Source: Vibrio astriarenae
Lineage (GTDB): Bacteria > Pseudomonadota > Gammaproteobacteria > Enterobacterales > Vibrionaceae
NCBI RefSeq assembly: GCF_010587385.1
Contig: NZ_CP047475.1
Span: 558,001-622,000 of the forward strand
Direction: 5' to 3'
Length of the DNA stretch: 64,000 nucleotides
Shown here in pieces: positions 42,700 to 51,692 of this stretch. Position 1 is the first letter of the stretch. Every line of letters begins with the position of its first letter. A program made the position numbers and the translations under genes. The notes beneath the pieces are model-generated. The model saw only the letters and a program-made list of their open reading frames with translations, was not told the origin of the DNA and made no database searches.

Positions 42700-42729
42700 A
42701 AATGAAAAAGGCTTCCGAAGAAGCCTTTT
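42700..42729 (-). terminator. Terminator of the CstA-family gene
   Basis: AAAAGGCTTC (42706-42715) and GAAGCCTTTT (42720-42729) flank CGAA. On the reverse strand the stem runs into T-rich sequence. Confidence 0.85.
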
Positions 42730-42745
42730 AGTGACTCATTACCCA

Positions 42746-44230
42746 CTAGGCTGTTTTTGTATCAGCCTCAACCTTCTCTTCATCGGCAAGGTCATCTTCA
42801 CCTTTACCTTTAGAGCGTTTGATAACCAGTGCAGTGACACCAAGGGAGAACACCATACCAGCAATAGTTGAGATGTTCATTGGTAGACCGAAGCCTAGAG
42901 TGCTGTTATTTAGAATAAAGGTGACAACAACAGTCGTCATGAACATAGCGGGAAGCGTCGTTACCCAGTGCAGCTTGTTGTGGCGCAGTAGGTAGGCAGA
43001 AGCTGTCCAAAGCATCATTACCGCTGTGGTTTGGTTAGCGAAACCGAAGTAACGCCAGATAACACCGAAATCAACTTGAGTCAGGATGCCGCCGATAATA
43101 AACAGTGGAATTGCCATTAGTAGACGGTTGCGCAGAGAGCGCTGCTCCATGTTGAAGTATTCAGCCAGAATTAAGCGACTTGAACGGAACGCGGTATCAC
43201 CGGATGTGATTGGGAGAATAACAACACCAAGGAAAGCGATAATGCCACCGAATACACCAAGCAGACCAAACGATGCGCTGTAGACAACATTACCCGGACC
43301 ACCGTTCGCAACGGCTTCACTCAATAGCTCAATTGAGCCGAAGAAAGACAGAGCAAGCGCACACCAGATTAGGGCGATGATACCTTCACCAATCATTGCA
43401 CCGTAGAAGACGAAGCGACCGTTCTTTTCGTTCTCCATACAACGTGCCATCAAAGGTGATTGAGTTGCGTGGAAGCCAGAAATTGCACCACAAGCGATGG
43501 TGATAAATAGCGCAGGCCAGATAGGCATGTCGTTCGGGTTCAAGTTAGTGAACATGTCGCTCACTTGGAAATCACCCATCACAGTGTGTTCGCTAGATAG
43601 GCCAACGGCAGTGATAAGACCAACGGACATAAAGATCAATAGCGCGCCGAATAGAGGGTAGAAGCGGCCAATGATCTTATCGACTGGAACGATGGTTGCG
43701 ATGATGTAGTAGCCAAAGATAATGGCAACCATGGTGCCCATCGAAACAGTAAGACCTGTTTGATCGTTGATTAGGTTAGTGATCATGCCAGCAGGTGCTG
43801 AAACGAAAACGACACCAACAAGAAGCAGTAGGACAATGGCAAAAATGTTCATAAAATGTTTGGCGCCATTGCCTAAGTAACGACCAGTGATGGTTGGCAC
43901 TGATGCACCACCATTACGCACAGATAGCATGCCAGAGAAGTAGTCGTGAACAGCACCGGCAAAGATACAGCCAACGACAATCCACAACATAGCAGCAGGG
44001 CCATAAAGTGCACCCATGATAGGGCCGAAGATTGGACCAACGCCTGCAATGTTCAATAGCTGAACTAGGTAGACTTTCTTGGTTGACATCGGAACATAGT
44101 CAACGCCATCGGCTTTAGTGTGAGCAGGGGTTTGACGTTTTTCGTTGATGCCAAAAATCTTCTCGATGAACGTGCCATAGAAAAAATAGCCGGCTAAGAG
44201 TAGGGCGACACAGGTCAGAAACCACAACAT
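42746..44230 (-). CDS. btsU: CstA-family transporter, probable pyruvate transporter BtsU
   Basis: Polytopic inner-membrane protein of 494 aa, the short CstA type (E. coli CstA and BtsT are about 700 aa). The start is ATG 44230 with AAGGA eight bases before. CstA features are STKKVYLVQLLNIAGVGPIFGPIMGALYG (residues about 49-77, split), GAVHDYFSGMLSVRNGG, ITSGDTAFRSSRL and about 13-15 spans; the tail is charged (EDDLADEEKVEAD). CstA members carry peptides or pyruvate. A btsSR two-component pair 4 kb away and five BtsR-like operator repeats upstream make pyruvate the best guess. The symbol follows the name I recall from Vibrio campbellii. Confidence 0.82.
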   Translation of the reverse strand: MLWFLTCVALLLAGYFFYGTFIEKIFGINEKRQTPAHTKADGVDYVPMSTKKVYLVQLLNIAGVGPIFGPIMGALYGPAAMLWIVVGCIFAGAVHDYFSGMLSVRNGGASVPTITGRYLGNGAKHFMNIFAIVLLLLVGVVFVSAPAGMITNLINDQTGLTVSMGTMVAIIFGYYIIATIVPVDKIIGRFYPLFGALLIFMSVGLITAVGLSSEHTVMGDFQVSDMFTNLNPNDMPIWPALFITIACGAISGFHATQSPLMARCMENEKNGRFVFYGAMIGEGIIALIWCALALSFFGSIELLSEAVANGGPGNVVYSASFGLLGVFGGIIAFLGVVILPITSGDTAFRSSRLILAEYFNMEQRSLRNRLLMAIPLFIIGGILTQVDFGVIWRYFGFANQTTAVMMLWTASAYLLRHNKLHWVTTLPAMFMTTVVVTFILNNSTLGFGLPMNISTIAGMVFSLGVTALVIKRSKGKGEDDLADEEKVEADTKTA

Positions 44231-44263
44231 AGCTTTATCCTTTATGTAGGTCAGGGTGAATTT

Positions 44264-44291
44264 GTTATAGCGTGCATACTACGCCCATCAA
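44264..44291 (-). promoter_or_regulatory. Promoter of the CstA-family gene
   Basis: On the reverse strand TTGATG (44291-44286) and TATAAC (44269-44264) are separated by 16 bp. The predicted start at about 44257 puts the nearest operator repeat at about -63. Confidence 0.55.
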
Positions 44292-44316
44292 TATCGATAT
44301 TCTTGCGCTGCTTAAG

Positions 44317-44404
44317 TCAGTGGCAGTATCAATAATTAAGTGGTAGTGATAGGAATTAAGTGGTTTTTACTGTTAGTGAGCGGCTATTATCTACAGTGAG
44401 TGGC
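44317..44404 (-). promoter_or_regulatory. Five-copy, 20-bp-spaced LytTR (BtsR-like) operator array
   Basis: Read on the reverse strand, 8-bp units occur at 44317 (GCCACTGA), 44337 (ACCACTTA), 44357 (ACCACTTA), 44377 (GCCGCTCA) and 44397 (GCCACTCA). Each starts exactly 20 bp from the last, and all fit RCCRCTNA. From memory, the E. coli BtsR (YehT) consensus is ACC[G/A]CT[C/T]A in direct repeat. The flanking positions 44297 and 44417 do not match, so the array has five units. Confidence 0.78.
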
Positions 44405-44440
44405 ACTTGTTGATCATCAATGAAAAGAAAGGAATAGACA

Positions 44441-44782
44441 ATGAACAAGCGATTGATCGCTGGCTTAGTGGTCATTTTAGCTGGCTGTGCATCTTCAGCC
44501 GATGACCTGATTGCAAAAGGGGATTGGTATCAAGTTGGCTATCAAGAAGGCTTACGAGGCAATGTTTCGCGCTCAATGGCAGATTTGAGTCAATACAGCA
44601 ATGCGGAGCCAGCAGAGTATGACAAAGGGTATTTGTCAGGTATCGCTGAATACTGCAATCCGAATGTTGCATATCAGATTGGTCTATCAGGTCAATACTA
44701 CGAAGGCGTGTGTGAAAACACGGAAGAGGGACAGAAGTTTAGAATGGAGTGGCAGCGCGGGTGGATGGAATACAACAAGTAG
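44441..44782 (+). CDS. DUF2799 lipoprotein
   Basis: 113 aa with a lipoprotein signal peptide: positively charged start MNKR, hydrophobic core, and lipobox LAGC with the lipidated cysteine at 16. The mature part carries repeated GYxEG / KGYLSG / QIGLSGQYYEGVC segments typical of the DUF2799 family, whose role is unknown. AAAGGAA precedes the ATG. It is divergent from the CstA-family gene across the operator array; whether the array also affects it is unknown. Confidence 0.85.
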   Translation: MNKRLIAGLVVILAGCASSADDLIAKGDWYQVGYQEGLRGNVSRSMADLSQYSNAEPAEYDKGYLSGIAEYCNPNVAYQIGLSGQYYEGVCENTEEGQKFRMEWQRGWMEYNK

Positions 44783-44796
44783 CGACGCTCTGTTTT

Positions 44797-44840
44797 CAAT
44801 GGCTGCATAAGCACTCTCAGAGGGGCTTACACAGCCATTG
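44797..44840. repeat. Long imperfect hairpin between convergent genes
   Basis: CAATGGCTG (44797-44805) pairs with CAGCCATTG (44832-44840); after a mismatched step, TAAGC (44808-44812) pairs with GCTTA (44825-44829). There is no T run on either strand, so it is at most a weak terminator for the lipoprotein or murQ transcript. Confidence 0.5.
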
Positions 44841-44844
44841 GCTA

Positions 44845-45765
44845 TTAGGTCGCTTGTTGTATCGCTTTGCCTAAGAAGCCAGAGGTCTGCTGAATTTGAC
44901 GTCGAGCTTCTTGACAAGATAGGCCCGTGAGCTGAATGAGTATTGCGGTTTTCACCTCATACTCGCACTGCTCTAGTGCCTGTGTGGCTTGCTCCGCACT
45001 GCACTCTGTGGCTTGCATAACAATCCTTACTGCGCGAGCGACTAATTTTTTGTTGGTCGCCTTCACATCCACCATCAGGTTTTGATAGCTCTTACCAATA
45101 CGCACCATACTGGCGGTTGTGAGCATATTGAGCACCAATTTTTGTGCCGTACCTGATTTCATTCTGGTGGATCCGGTAAGCGCCTCTGGACCCACGACCG
45201 GCGATATTGCGATGTTGGCGCAATGAGCAATGGCTGAATCCGGATTGCATGAGAGTGCCACTGTCTGTGCGCCAATCGAGTTGGCATAGTTAAGAGCACC
45301 TATTACATACGGCGTGCGACCACTAGCAGCAATGCCCACAACGACGTCATTTGCAGTCAGTTGATGATTGATGAGATCGTCTTGCCCAAGCTGTGGTGAA
45401 TCTTCTGCCCCTTCCTGAGCACGAAAAATCGCTTCATGCCCGCCAGCAATCACACCAACCACCATAGACTCATCAACGCCAAATGTTGGTGGGCACTCGG
45501 ATGCATCAAGAATACCTAGACGACCACTGGTGCCTGCACCGCAGTAGAATAGGCGACCACCTTGACGAAATGCGTGACTAATCACGTCAACCGCTTTTGC
45601 GATGTTGGGGAGCTCTTTCTCTACCGCGAGTGGCACCAGTTTGTCTTGCTGATTAATTTTGCTAACAAGCTCCAAGGTACTCACAGAGTCTAGGTCCATG
45701 GTGTCGGGGTTTCTTCCTTCAGAGACCAGCTTTGAAAGGGTGTTTAGCAGTTGATTATCGCTCAT
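44845..45765 (-). CDS. murQ: N-acetylmuramic acid 6-phosphate etherase MurQ
   Basis: Cleaves the lactyl ether of MurNAc-6-P to give GlcNAc-6-P in peptidoglycan recycling. The start is ATG 45765 ([19 protein letters not shown]), with AAGGAT upstream, giving 306 aa; the open frame further upstream lies inside anmK. It has a SIS sugar-isomerase fold: [21 protein letters not shown] (residues about 64-84, split) with the catalytic Glu, [15 protein letters not shown] [11 protein letters not shown], and [11 protein letters not shown]. It overlaps the anmK stop as ATGA. Confidence 0.95.
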   Translation of the reverse strand: MSDNQLLNTLSKLVSEGRNPDTMDLDSVSTLELVSKINQQDKLVPLAVEKELPNIAKAVDVISHAFRQGGRLFYCGAGTSGRLGILDASECPPTFGVDESMVVGVIAGGHEAIFRAQEGAEDSPQLGQDDLINHQLTANDVVVGIAASGRTPYVIGALNYANSIGAQTVALSCNPDSAIAHCANIAISPVVGPEALTGSTRMKSGTAQKLVLNMLTTASMVRIGKSYQNLMVDVKATNKKLVARAVRIVMQATECSAEQATQALEQCEYEVKTAILIQLTGLSCQEARRQIQQTSGFLGKAIQQAT

Positions 45766-46877
45766 GAAAAATCCTTGATAGCAGGGTAGATGACCCCAAG
45801 AGAAACAGACTGTTTTGCCCCTGTCACTGAAGGCAGGTTGCTCGGTTGGTTGTGGACGCGTTGTCTTGCTAACCAAGCAAAGGCCATCGCTTCCATGTAG
45901 TCTTCACTTATGCCCTTTTCTGATGTCAGCATCACTTTCCATTGCGGTAATAGGGCAGCCAGTCTTTGCATCAATAGAGAGTTATTCGCGCCTCCGCCAC
46001 ATACAAGCAGCTCACATTCATCTCCTTGTTTGTGGATTGAGATAGCGTTAGCAATACTCTGCGCCGTAAACTCACACAAAGTGCGCTGAACATCTTGTGG
46101 CGCCTCATTGCCCGCCAACTGTTGCTGCAACCAGTCAAGATTATAGTGCTCTCGCCCTGTACTTTTAGGAGGAAGAGCCTGTAGGTAGGGGTCGGACATC
46201 AGTTTTCTGAGCAACGTTGAGTCCACCTCGCCACTCGCTGCCCAAGCACCGTTCTTGTCAAATCTAGAGCCAGTATGCATCTCACACCAAGCGTCCATCA
46301 GCATGTTGCCTGGTCCAGTATCATAGCCAGTGACATCGTGGGTCGTCGGAATAACGGAGACGTTCGCAATACCACCAATGTTGAGGATGACCGTGGTTGA
46401 GTCACGCAGGGCAAAGAGGTACTGGTGAAAGGCTGGAACCAGAGGGGCGCCTTGGCCTCCGACCGCCATATCTAAGCGGCGAAAGTCTGCAATAGTGTCA
46501 ATACCTGTTAATGCAGAGATTAGGTTGTTGTCACCCAGTTGTATGGTGAATGGCTCGTTCCCCTGGGGTTGGTGGAAAACGGTCTGTCCGTGATTACCAA
46601 TTGCTCTGATAGCGCTAGGAAGCAGCTTTGCCTTTTTGAGTAGCCGATGCACTGCTTTAGCATAGAGCTTGCCTAACAAGTGATCGATTTGGCCTACGAT
46701 GGGCAAATTGGTCGCTTGACCTGTACAAATATCAAGAATGCTCTTTCTTAGTTCGGTAGGGAAAGGGTATTCGTCGTGTTCAATCAGCTCAATCTTATGC
46801 TCATCAATCGCAACAACGACTGCATCCACACCATCAAGACTGGTTCCTGACATAAGACCTATATAGAGTTCGCGCAT
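45762..46877 (-). CDS. anmK: Anhydro-N-acetylmuramic acid kinase AnmK
   Basis: Phosphorylates and opens 1,6-anhydro-MurNAc, producing the MurQ substrate. I place the start at ATG 46877 ([18 protein letters not shown]), eight bases after AAGAG, giving 371 aa; an ATG two codons earlier crowds the ribosome site. The ATP-binding loop [12 protein letters not shown] lies at 7-18, with [21 protein letters not shown] and a VCGGGANN motif. It is coupled to murQ by a 4-bp overlap and divergent from nagZ, so the three recycling genes share a 97-bp control region. Confidence 0.95.
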   Translation of the reverse strand: MRELYIGLMSGTSLDGVDAVVVAIDEHKIELIEHDEYPFPTELRKSILDICTGQATNLPIVGQIDHLLGKLYAKAVHRLLKKAKLLPSAIRAIGNHGQTVFHQPQGNEPFTIQLGDNNLISALTGIDTIADFRRLDMAVGGQGAPLVPAFHQYLFALRDSTTVILNIGGIANVSVIPTTHDVTGYDTGPGNMLMDAWCEMHTGSRFDKNGAWAASGEVDSTLLRKLMSDPYLQALPPKSTGREHYNLDWLQQQLAGNEAPQDVQRTLCEFTAQSIANAISIHKQGDECELLVCGGGANNSLLMQRLAALLPQWKVMLTSEKGISEDYMEAMAFAWLARQRVHNQPSNLPSVTGAKQSVSLGVIYPAIKDFS

Positions 46878-46974
46878 TGTCATCACTCTTGGCAAATAAG
46901 AAATCCATTGTAATGCAATCATAAAGTGAATAGTCTCAATTAGCAGAGAAATTACCAAATTTTTGGAGTCAAAA

Positions 46975-47958
46975 ATGGGACCGTTATGGATTGATGTTGA
47001 GGGCTATGAACTGACAGCCGAGGATCGTGAAATCATTGAGCATCCGACGGTTGGCGGTATCATTTTGTTTGCAAGGAACTACCATGATAGTGAGCAGTTA
47101 AGTGCTTTAACGCAATCAATGCGCAAAGCCGCCAAGCGTCCAATCTTGATCGGTGTTGACCAAGAAGGTGGGCGAGTACAGCGTTTCAGAGACGGATTTA
47201 GCTCAATCCCAGCCGCTCAGCTTTATGCTGAGAAACCCGACGGTGAAGACCTTGCCGAACAAGCTGGTTGGCTGATGGCGGCAGAAGTGATGGCACATGA
47301 TATTGATTTAAGTTTTGCACCTGTACTCGATCAAGGGCATGAGAGCAAAGCGATAGGTAATCGATCTTTTGGTGAAGACATCGAGACGATTTTGCGTCAC
47401 AGCAGGGCATTTATGCGCGGTATGAAGTCAATTGGCATGGCGACCACCGGAAAACATTTTCCAGGTCATGGAGGAGTGACAAGTGACTCCCATCTAGAGA
47501 CACCCTTTAATCACAGTGACAAAATCTTCGAGACAGACATGGCGATATTCAAGGCGCAGATTGACGCTGGTGTTCTTGATGCCATGATGCCGGCCCACGT
47601 CGTCTATCCACACTATGATAATCAACCTGCAAGCGGCTCTAGCTATTGGCTCAAGAAGGTTCTGAGAGAACAGCTAGGCTTTCGAGGTATAGTGTTCTCA
47701 GACGATCTGACTATGGAAGGCGCTTCTATTATGGGGGGACCTGCTGATAGAGCAATGCAAGCTCTTGAGGCGGGCTGTGACATGTTGTTGATGTGCAATA
47801 AACGCGACGCGCAGGTTGCGGCACTTGATCGTTTACCGATTCAAAAAGTAGACGCAAAAACACTGTTAAAGCGCCAGAGCTTTACTTTCGATGAGCTCAA
47901 GCGCTCCCAAGAGTGGAAATCGGCTTCACAGGCGATGGCCAAAATGCTCGACCAATAA
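46975..47958 (+). CDS. nagZ: Beta-N-acetylhexosaminidase NagZ (GH3)
   Basis: Cytoplasmic glycosidase that removes GlcNAc from anhydro-muropeptides; in many bacteria it also controls AmpC induction. The start is ATG 46975 ([13 protein letters not shown]), six bases after TTGGAG, giving 327 aa. GH3 signs are [11 protein letters not shown], the catalytic-loop motif [14 protein letters not shown] near 160-173, and [10 protein letters not shown] with the nucleophile Asp near 246. It ends 8 bp from the stop of the convergent btsR. Confidence 0.96.
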   Translation: MGPLWIDVEGYELTAEDREIIEHPTVGGIILFARNYHDSEQLSALTQSMRKAAKRPILIGVDQEGGRVQRFRDGFSSIPAAQLYAEKPDGEDLAEQAGWLMAAEVMAHDIDLSFAPVLDQGHESKAIGNRSFGEDIETILRHSRAFMRGMKSIGMATTGKHFPGHGGVTSDSHLETPFNHSDKIFETDMAIFKAQIDAGVLDAMMPAHVVYPHYDNQPASGSSYWLKKVLREQLGFRGIVFSDDLTMEGASIMGGPADRAMQALEAGCDMLLMCNKRDAQVAALDRLPIQKVDAKTLLKRQSFTFDELKRSQEWKSASQAMAKMLDQ

Positions 47959-47966
47959 TGGTGAAT

Positions 47967-48683
47967 TTAGTGGAACCCCAGTTTCTCTTTGAGGTTTTTT
48001 AGATAGCGGCGGCTAACGGGGACCGTATGGCCGCTGCAGGTGACTATTTCGGCTAATCCGTTTTCGAGTAGCTTGATCTCTTTGATTGATTTTATATTGA
48101 TCAAATATTGGCGATGACAACGCAGCAGAGAGGTTTTTTCCTCAAGCACTTTCAAGGTAAGCTGCGACGTGGCAAGCTGCTCATGAGTTTGAACTTGTAC
48201 ACCACTAATGTCGCTGTAAGCAAACTGCACCTCTTCAGCAGGGATGATCATAATGCGATTGAGTCCGATACACGGCACATGAATCAACTGTTCTGGTGCC
48301 AGTTGGCTGAGGTTGACTTGCTTAGTGTGAACCTTGCCAAGGCGACATATCGTCTTTTCAAGGCGCTGTGGGTCGACGGGTTTTAGCAGATAATCAAAGG
48401 CGTTGTCCTCAAAAGCTTGGATTGCGTACTGATCATACGCAGTGACAAAGACCACCTTGGGCATGGTGTCAGGATCAAGCATACCAAGCAGCTCGATACC
48501 GGTAATTTGTGGCATCTGGATATCAAGAAATACGACATCCGGTTTCAACTGATTAATCTTTTTGAGTCCCTCAATCGCATTACTTGCGGTGTCGATCACT
48601 CGGATTTTGTTCGACTCTTCAAGAAGCTCTGATAGCTCCTCACGAGCCAATAGCTCATCATCAATTACTAAAGCGGAAAGCAT
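47967..48683 (-). CDS. btsR: LytTR-family response regulator BtsR (YehT-like)
   Basis: 238 aa: receiver domain (about 1-120) with the acidic pocket D8-D9, phosphoacceptor D54 and K101, then a LytTR DNA-binding domain (about 137-238, ending VPVSRRYLKNLKEKLGF). It pairs with the histidine kinase gene 8 bp upstream. In E. coli BtsR binds direct repeats upstream of the pyruvate transporter gene btsT; here similar repeats lie upstream of the CstA-family gene at 44230. The kinase match to BtsS is strong, so the BtsR name is well supported. Confidence 0.9.
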   Translation of the reverse strand: MLSALVIDDELLAREELSELLEESNKIRVIDTASNAIEGLKKINQLKPDVVFLDIQMPQITGIELLGMLDPDTMPKVVFVTAYDQYAIQAFEDNAFDYLLKPVDPQRLEKTICRLGKVHTKQVNLSQLAPEQLIHVPCIGLNRIMIIPAEEVQFAYSDISGVQVQTHEQLATSQLTLKVLEEKTSLLRCHRQYLINIKSIKEIKLLENGLAEIVTCSGHTVPVSRRYLKNLKEKLGFH

Positions 48684-48691
48684 GGCTGCCC

Positions 48692-50368
48692 TTATATGGT
48701 CATCTTACCGGGAATGATAAAGCTCATTCGTGTGTACTGGTTAACTTTAACATCGGTCGTGAGTTTTGCCGCGGGTCCAAATTGATTAACGAGACGCTTG
48801 TCGACAATTTGCATGCCAAGCCCGAGGTGTTTCTTATCAGGAACGCGATAGCTACCCGCATTATCTTCCACCACTATTTTGTAGCCACAGCTCATCGGCT
48901 CACTGTAGATATTGAGTTGACCATCTTCTAGCAGGTTGGAAATACCATGTTTAATCGCGTTTTCTACTAACGGTTGCAGGGTGAAACTAGGCACCTGTCG
49001 CTCAAGCAGTTCCTCAGCAATATTGATATGAACCGCGAGGCGATCAGAAAAGCGAGCTTGCTCAATCGTCAAATAGGCGCTCACATGTGCGAGCTCTTCT
49101 CTCAGCGTCACCGTTTCAATATTCTGCTTTAAGTTGCTGCGGAAAAATTGCGATAGGTGCTGAATCAGGCTGCGCGCTTTCGTTGGGTCTTTGCGTATCA
49201 CAGCACTAATCGTATTGAGGGCATTGAACAGGAAATGAGGGTTAATTTGGGCTTGTAGTAGTTTTATCTCTGCTTGAGACAGTAGGTTCTGTTTCTGTTG
49301 ATATTCACCGTACAAGATTTGGCTTGAAAGCAACTGTGCAATACCCTGTGCCATGGACATATTGACGGTCGAGAAGAGCTTACGTTTCGGCTCATAGAGC
49401 TTGATGGTACCCACCACGCGGTCTCCAGCACGCAATGGGATGATCAACGCTGAACCCAGCCTACATGATGGGGAGATAGAGCACTGGTAAGGCTGTTCTC
49501 TGCCGTTAAGGTAGATGATACGATTCTGTGACATTGAATCTAGGGTACTTTGTGAGGAGATGGGTCTTCCTGGAACATGATGATCTTTTCCCATGCCCAC
49601 AAAAGCCAAAATCTTATGATTATCCGTGATTGCTACGGCACCAACGCTGGTTTCCTCAAAGATGATGTTTGCGATCTTTTCCGCATTGTGGATCTCGAAC
49701 CCTGACGCCATAATGCCCACCGAGCGTTCGGCGATTCGCAATGCTCGTCGCGAAAACATGGCGGAATACTCGTCGAAAATGGTTTTTCTGTCTTGCAAGA
49801 TACTCATAAACAGTGCCGCACCGATGGAATTGGCAATGATCATCGGTGCCGCGATATCTGAAACCAGTGCATAGGCTTGGCTAAATGGTTTAGCTATCAT
49901 CAAAATAAGCACCATTTGGGCAATTTCGGCGAACAAAGTGACGCAAAAGACCATCAATGGATTAAATATCTGGTCAGTGCGGTTGTTACGCACAAAGTAG
50001 AGGTGAACCAAGCCGCCAATCAGTCCCTCTGTCGTGGTTGAAACTGCGCAAGCAAGGTCAGTAAAGCCACCCAAGCTGTAACGGTGCAGCCCACCAGTCA
50101 AACCAACAAAAAAACCCACCACTGGGCCACCGAACAACCCTCCCATTACAGCGCCAATAGCTCGAGTGTTGGCTATCGCATCATTAATTTGTAGACCAAA
50201 GTAGGTACCGAGAATACAAAATGAAGAAAAGATAAAGTAGACGCTAATTCGGTGACTTAGGTGGTCGGAAGCACCAAGCAAGGGCCTGAATATGGGGGTT
50301 TTACTCAACATGTATGCCAGCATCAAATAGACACACATTTGTTGTAGTAGTGAAATAATCAGATCCAT
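48692..50368 (-). CDS. btsS: Sensor histidine kinase BtsS (LytS/YehU type)
   Basis: High-affinity pyruvate sensor in E. coli. I place the start at ATG 50368 (MDLIISLLQQMCVYLMLAYMLSKTP), aligned with the E. coli start, giving 558 aa; a GTG at 50461 would add 31 residues without support. It has a 5TM LytS-YhcK region (about 1-190) with NTRAIGAVMGGLFGGPVVG, a GAF domain (about 220-350), and a HisKA_7 part with the phosphoacceptor H378 in INPHFLFNALNT. HATPase motifs LVENAIKHG and LGLGMQIVDKRL complete it. It is divergent from aroF. Confidence 0.92.
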   Translation of the reverse strand: MDLIISLLQQMCVYLMLAYMLSKTPIFRPLLGASDHLSHRISVYFIFSSFCILGTYFGLQINDAIANTRAIGAVMGGLFGGPVVGFFVGLTGGLHRYSLGGFTDLACAVSTTTEGLIGGLVHLYFVRNNRTDQIFNPLMVFCVTLFAEIAQMVLILMIAKPFSQAYALVSDIAAPMIIANSIGAALFMSILQDRKTIFDEYSAMFSRRALRIAERSVGIMASGFEIHNAEKIANIIFEETSVGAVAITDNHKILAFVGMGKDHHVPGRPISSQSTLDSMSQNRIIYLNGREQPYQCSISPSCRLGSALIIPLRAGDRVVGTIKLYEPKRKLFSTVNMSMAQGIAQLLSSQILYGEYQQKQNLLSQAEIKLLQAQINPHFLFNALNTISAVIRKDPTKARSLIQHLSQFFRSNLKQNIETVTLREELAHVSAYLTIEQARFSDRLAVHINIAEELLERQVPSFTLQPLVENAIKHGISNLLEDGQLNIYSEPMSCGYKIVVEDNAGSYRVPDKKHLGLGMQIVDKRLVNQFGPAAKLTTDVKVNQYTRMSFIIPGKMTI

Positions 50369-50464
50369 TGGGCTATCCGTTCGGGCAAAGAGTGACCCTA
50401 AAGGGTAATCAATTTTGTGCTCAATGGGAGGGAAAAGGGTCTCAAAATAACAATATAACACGAG

Positions 50465-50482
50465 TGTAAATTATTTTTTACG
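50465..50482. promoter_or_regulatory. TyrR box 1 upstream of aroF
   Basis: TGTAAA-N6-TTTACG matches the TyrR consensus TGTAAA-N6-TTTACA at 11 of 12 defined bases. Its right half overlaps a possible -35 (TTTACG) for a TATACA/TACACT -10 near 50498-50505. Confidence 0.7.
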
Positions 50483-50571
50483 GTGTGTTTTTTAATGTAT
50501 ACACTTGCAAATAATCTTTGAGCTGTTAACTTAGCTGGAAATTGTTATTCTACCGACAGAGGATTTGTCGG

Positions 50572-50589
50572 TGTAATTAAAAGTTTACA
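50572..50589. promoter_or_regulatory. TyrR box 2, next to the aroF start
   Basis: TGTAAT-N6-TTTACA matches the TyrR consensus at 11 of 12 defined bases. It ends ten bases before the chosen start codon at 50599, and so covers the translation initiation region, about 107 bp from box 1. Confidence 0.65.
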
Positions 50590-50598
50590 GGTATGGTT

Positions 50599-51672
50599 AT
50601 GCAGAGAAGTGAATTAAGCAATATTAACATCAGCGATGAGCAGGTTCTAATTACACCCGAGGAGCTAAAAGCGAAGATCCCTCTGAGTGACAACGCTCGC
50701 CGTTTTATCCAAGACTCTCGTGAAACAATCGCTAATATCCTTCACAAGAAAGATCATCGTCTGCTTGTGGTGTGTGGCCCTTGTTCTATCCACGACATTG
50801 ATGCTGCTAAAGACTACGCAAAGCGTCTGAAAGCTCTTTCCGAGGAGCTAAGCGATCAGCTTTACTTAGTGATGCGTGTTTACTTTGAAAAACCAAGAAC
50901 AACGGTCGGTTGGAAGGGCTTGATCAATGACCCACATCTCGATGGCTCATTCGATATAGAGCATGGTCTACATGTGGGTCGTCAACTGTTAGTTGAGCTG
51001 GCTGAGATGGAGATCCCGCTAGCGACTGAAGCCCTTGATCCTATCAGTCCTCAATACCTAGCCGATACCTTTAGCTGGGCAGCGATCGGTGCTCGCACCA
51101 CAGAATCGCAAACTCACCGTGAAATGGCGAGTGGTCTGTCAATGCCAATTGGATTTAAAAATGGTACTGATGGTAGCCTTTCGACGGCAATCAACGCGAT
51201 GCAAGCCGCTTCTTCAAGTCACCGTTTTATGGGGATTAACCGTGAAGGCCAGGTTGCGTTACTGACAACACAAGGCAATGCCAATGGCCACGTTATTTTG
51301 CGTGGTGGTAAACAGACTAACTACGACTCTGTCTCTGTTGCTGAGTGTGAACAGGAGATGGCGGGTGTCGGTCTTGATGCCGCATTGATGGTTGATTGCA
51401 GTCATGCAAACTCTCGCAAGGACTACCGTCGTCAGCCTTTAGTCGCTGAAGATGTGATTCACCAAATCCGTGAGGGCAATAAATCGATTATCGGTGTGAT
51501 GATCGAAAGCCATATTTATGAGGGCAATCAATCGTCAGATATTCCTCTTCCAGAGATGCAGTACGGTGTTTCTATCACGGATGCATGTATCAATTGGGAT
51601 TCAACTGAGGCACTATTACGTCACGCACACAAAGAGTTAGTGCCTTTCCTAGAGAATCGTCTGAAAGGATAA
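50599..51672 (+). CDS. aroF: 3-deoxy-7-phosphoheptulonate synthase (Tyr-sensitive DAHP synthase)
   Basis: First step of the shikimate pathway: PEP plus erythrose-4-phosphate. With the start at ATG 50599 ([16 protein letters not shown]) the product is 357 aa and residue Asn8 aligns with the E. coli AroF residue linked to tyrosine feedback; an ATG at 50593 is two codons earlier. Class I motifs are [28 protein letters not shown] and GFKNGTDG. It is paired with tyrA 20 bp downstream and preceded by TyrR boxes, both as in the E. coli aroF-tyrA operon. Confidence 0.94.
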   Translation: MQRSELSNINISDEQVLITPEELKAKIPLSDNARRFIQDSRETIANILHKKDHRLLVVCGPCSIHDIDAAKDYAKRLKALSEELSDQLYLVMRVYFEKPRTTVGWKGLINDPHLDGSFDIEHGLHVGRQLLVELAEMEIPLATEALDPISPQYLADTFSWAAIGARTTESQTHREMASGLSMPIGFKNGTDGSLSTAINAMQAASSSHRFMGINREGQVALLTTQGNANGHVILRGGKQTNYDSVSVAECEQEMAGVGLDAALMVDCSHANSRKDYRRQPLVAEDVIHQIREGNKSIIGVMIESHIYEGNQSSDIPLPEMQYGVSITDACINWDSTEALLRHAHKELVPFLENRLKG

Positions 51673-51692
51673 AGAAGGTAACAAGGAACATC

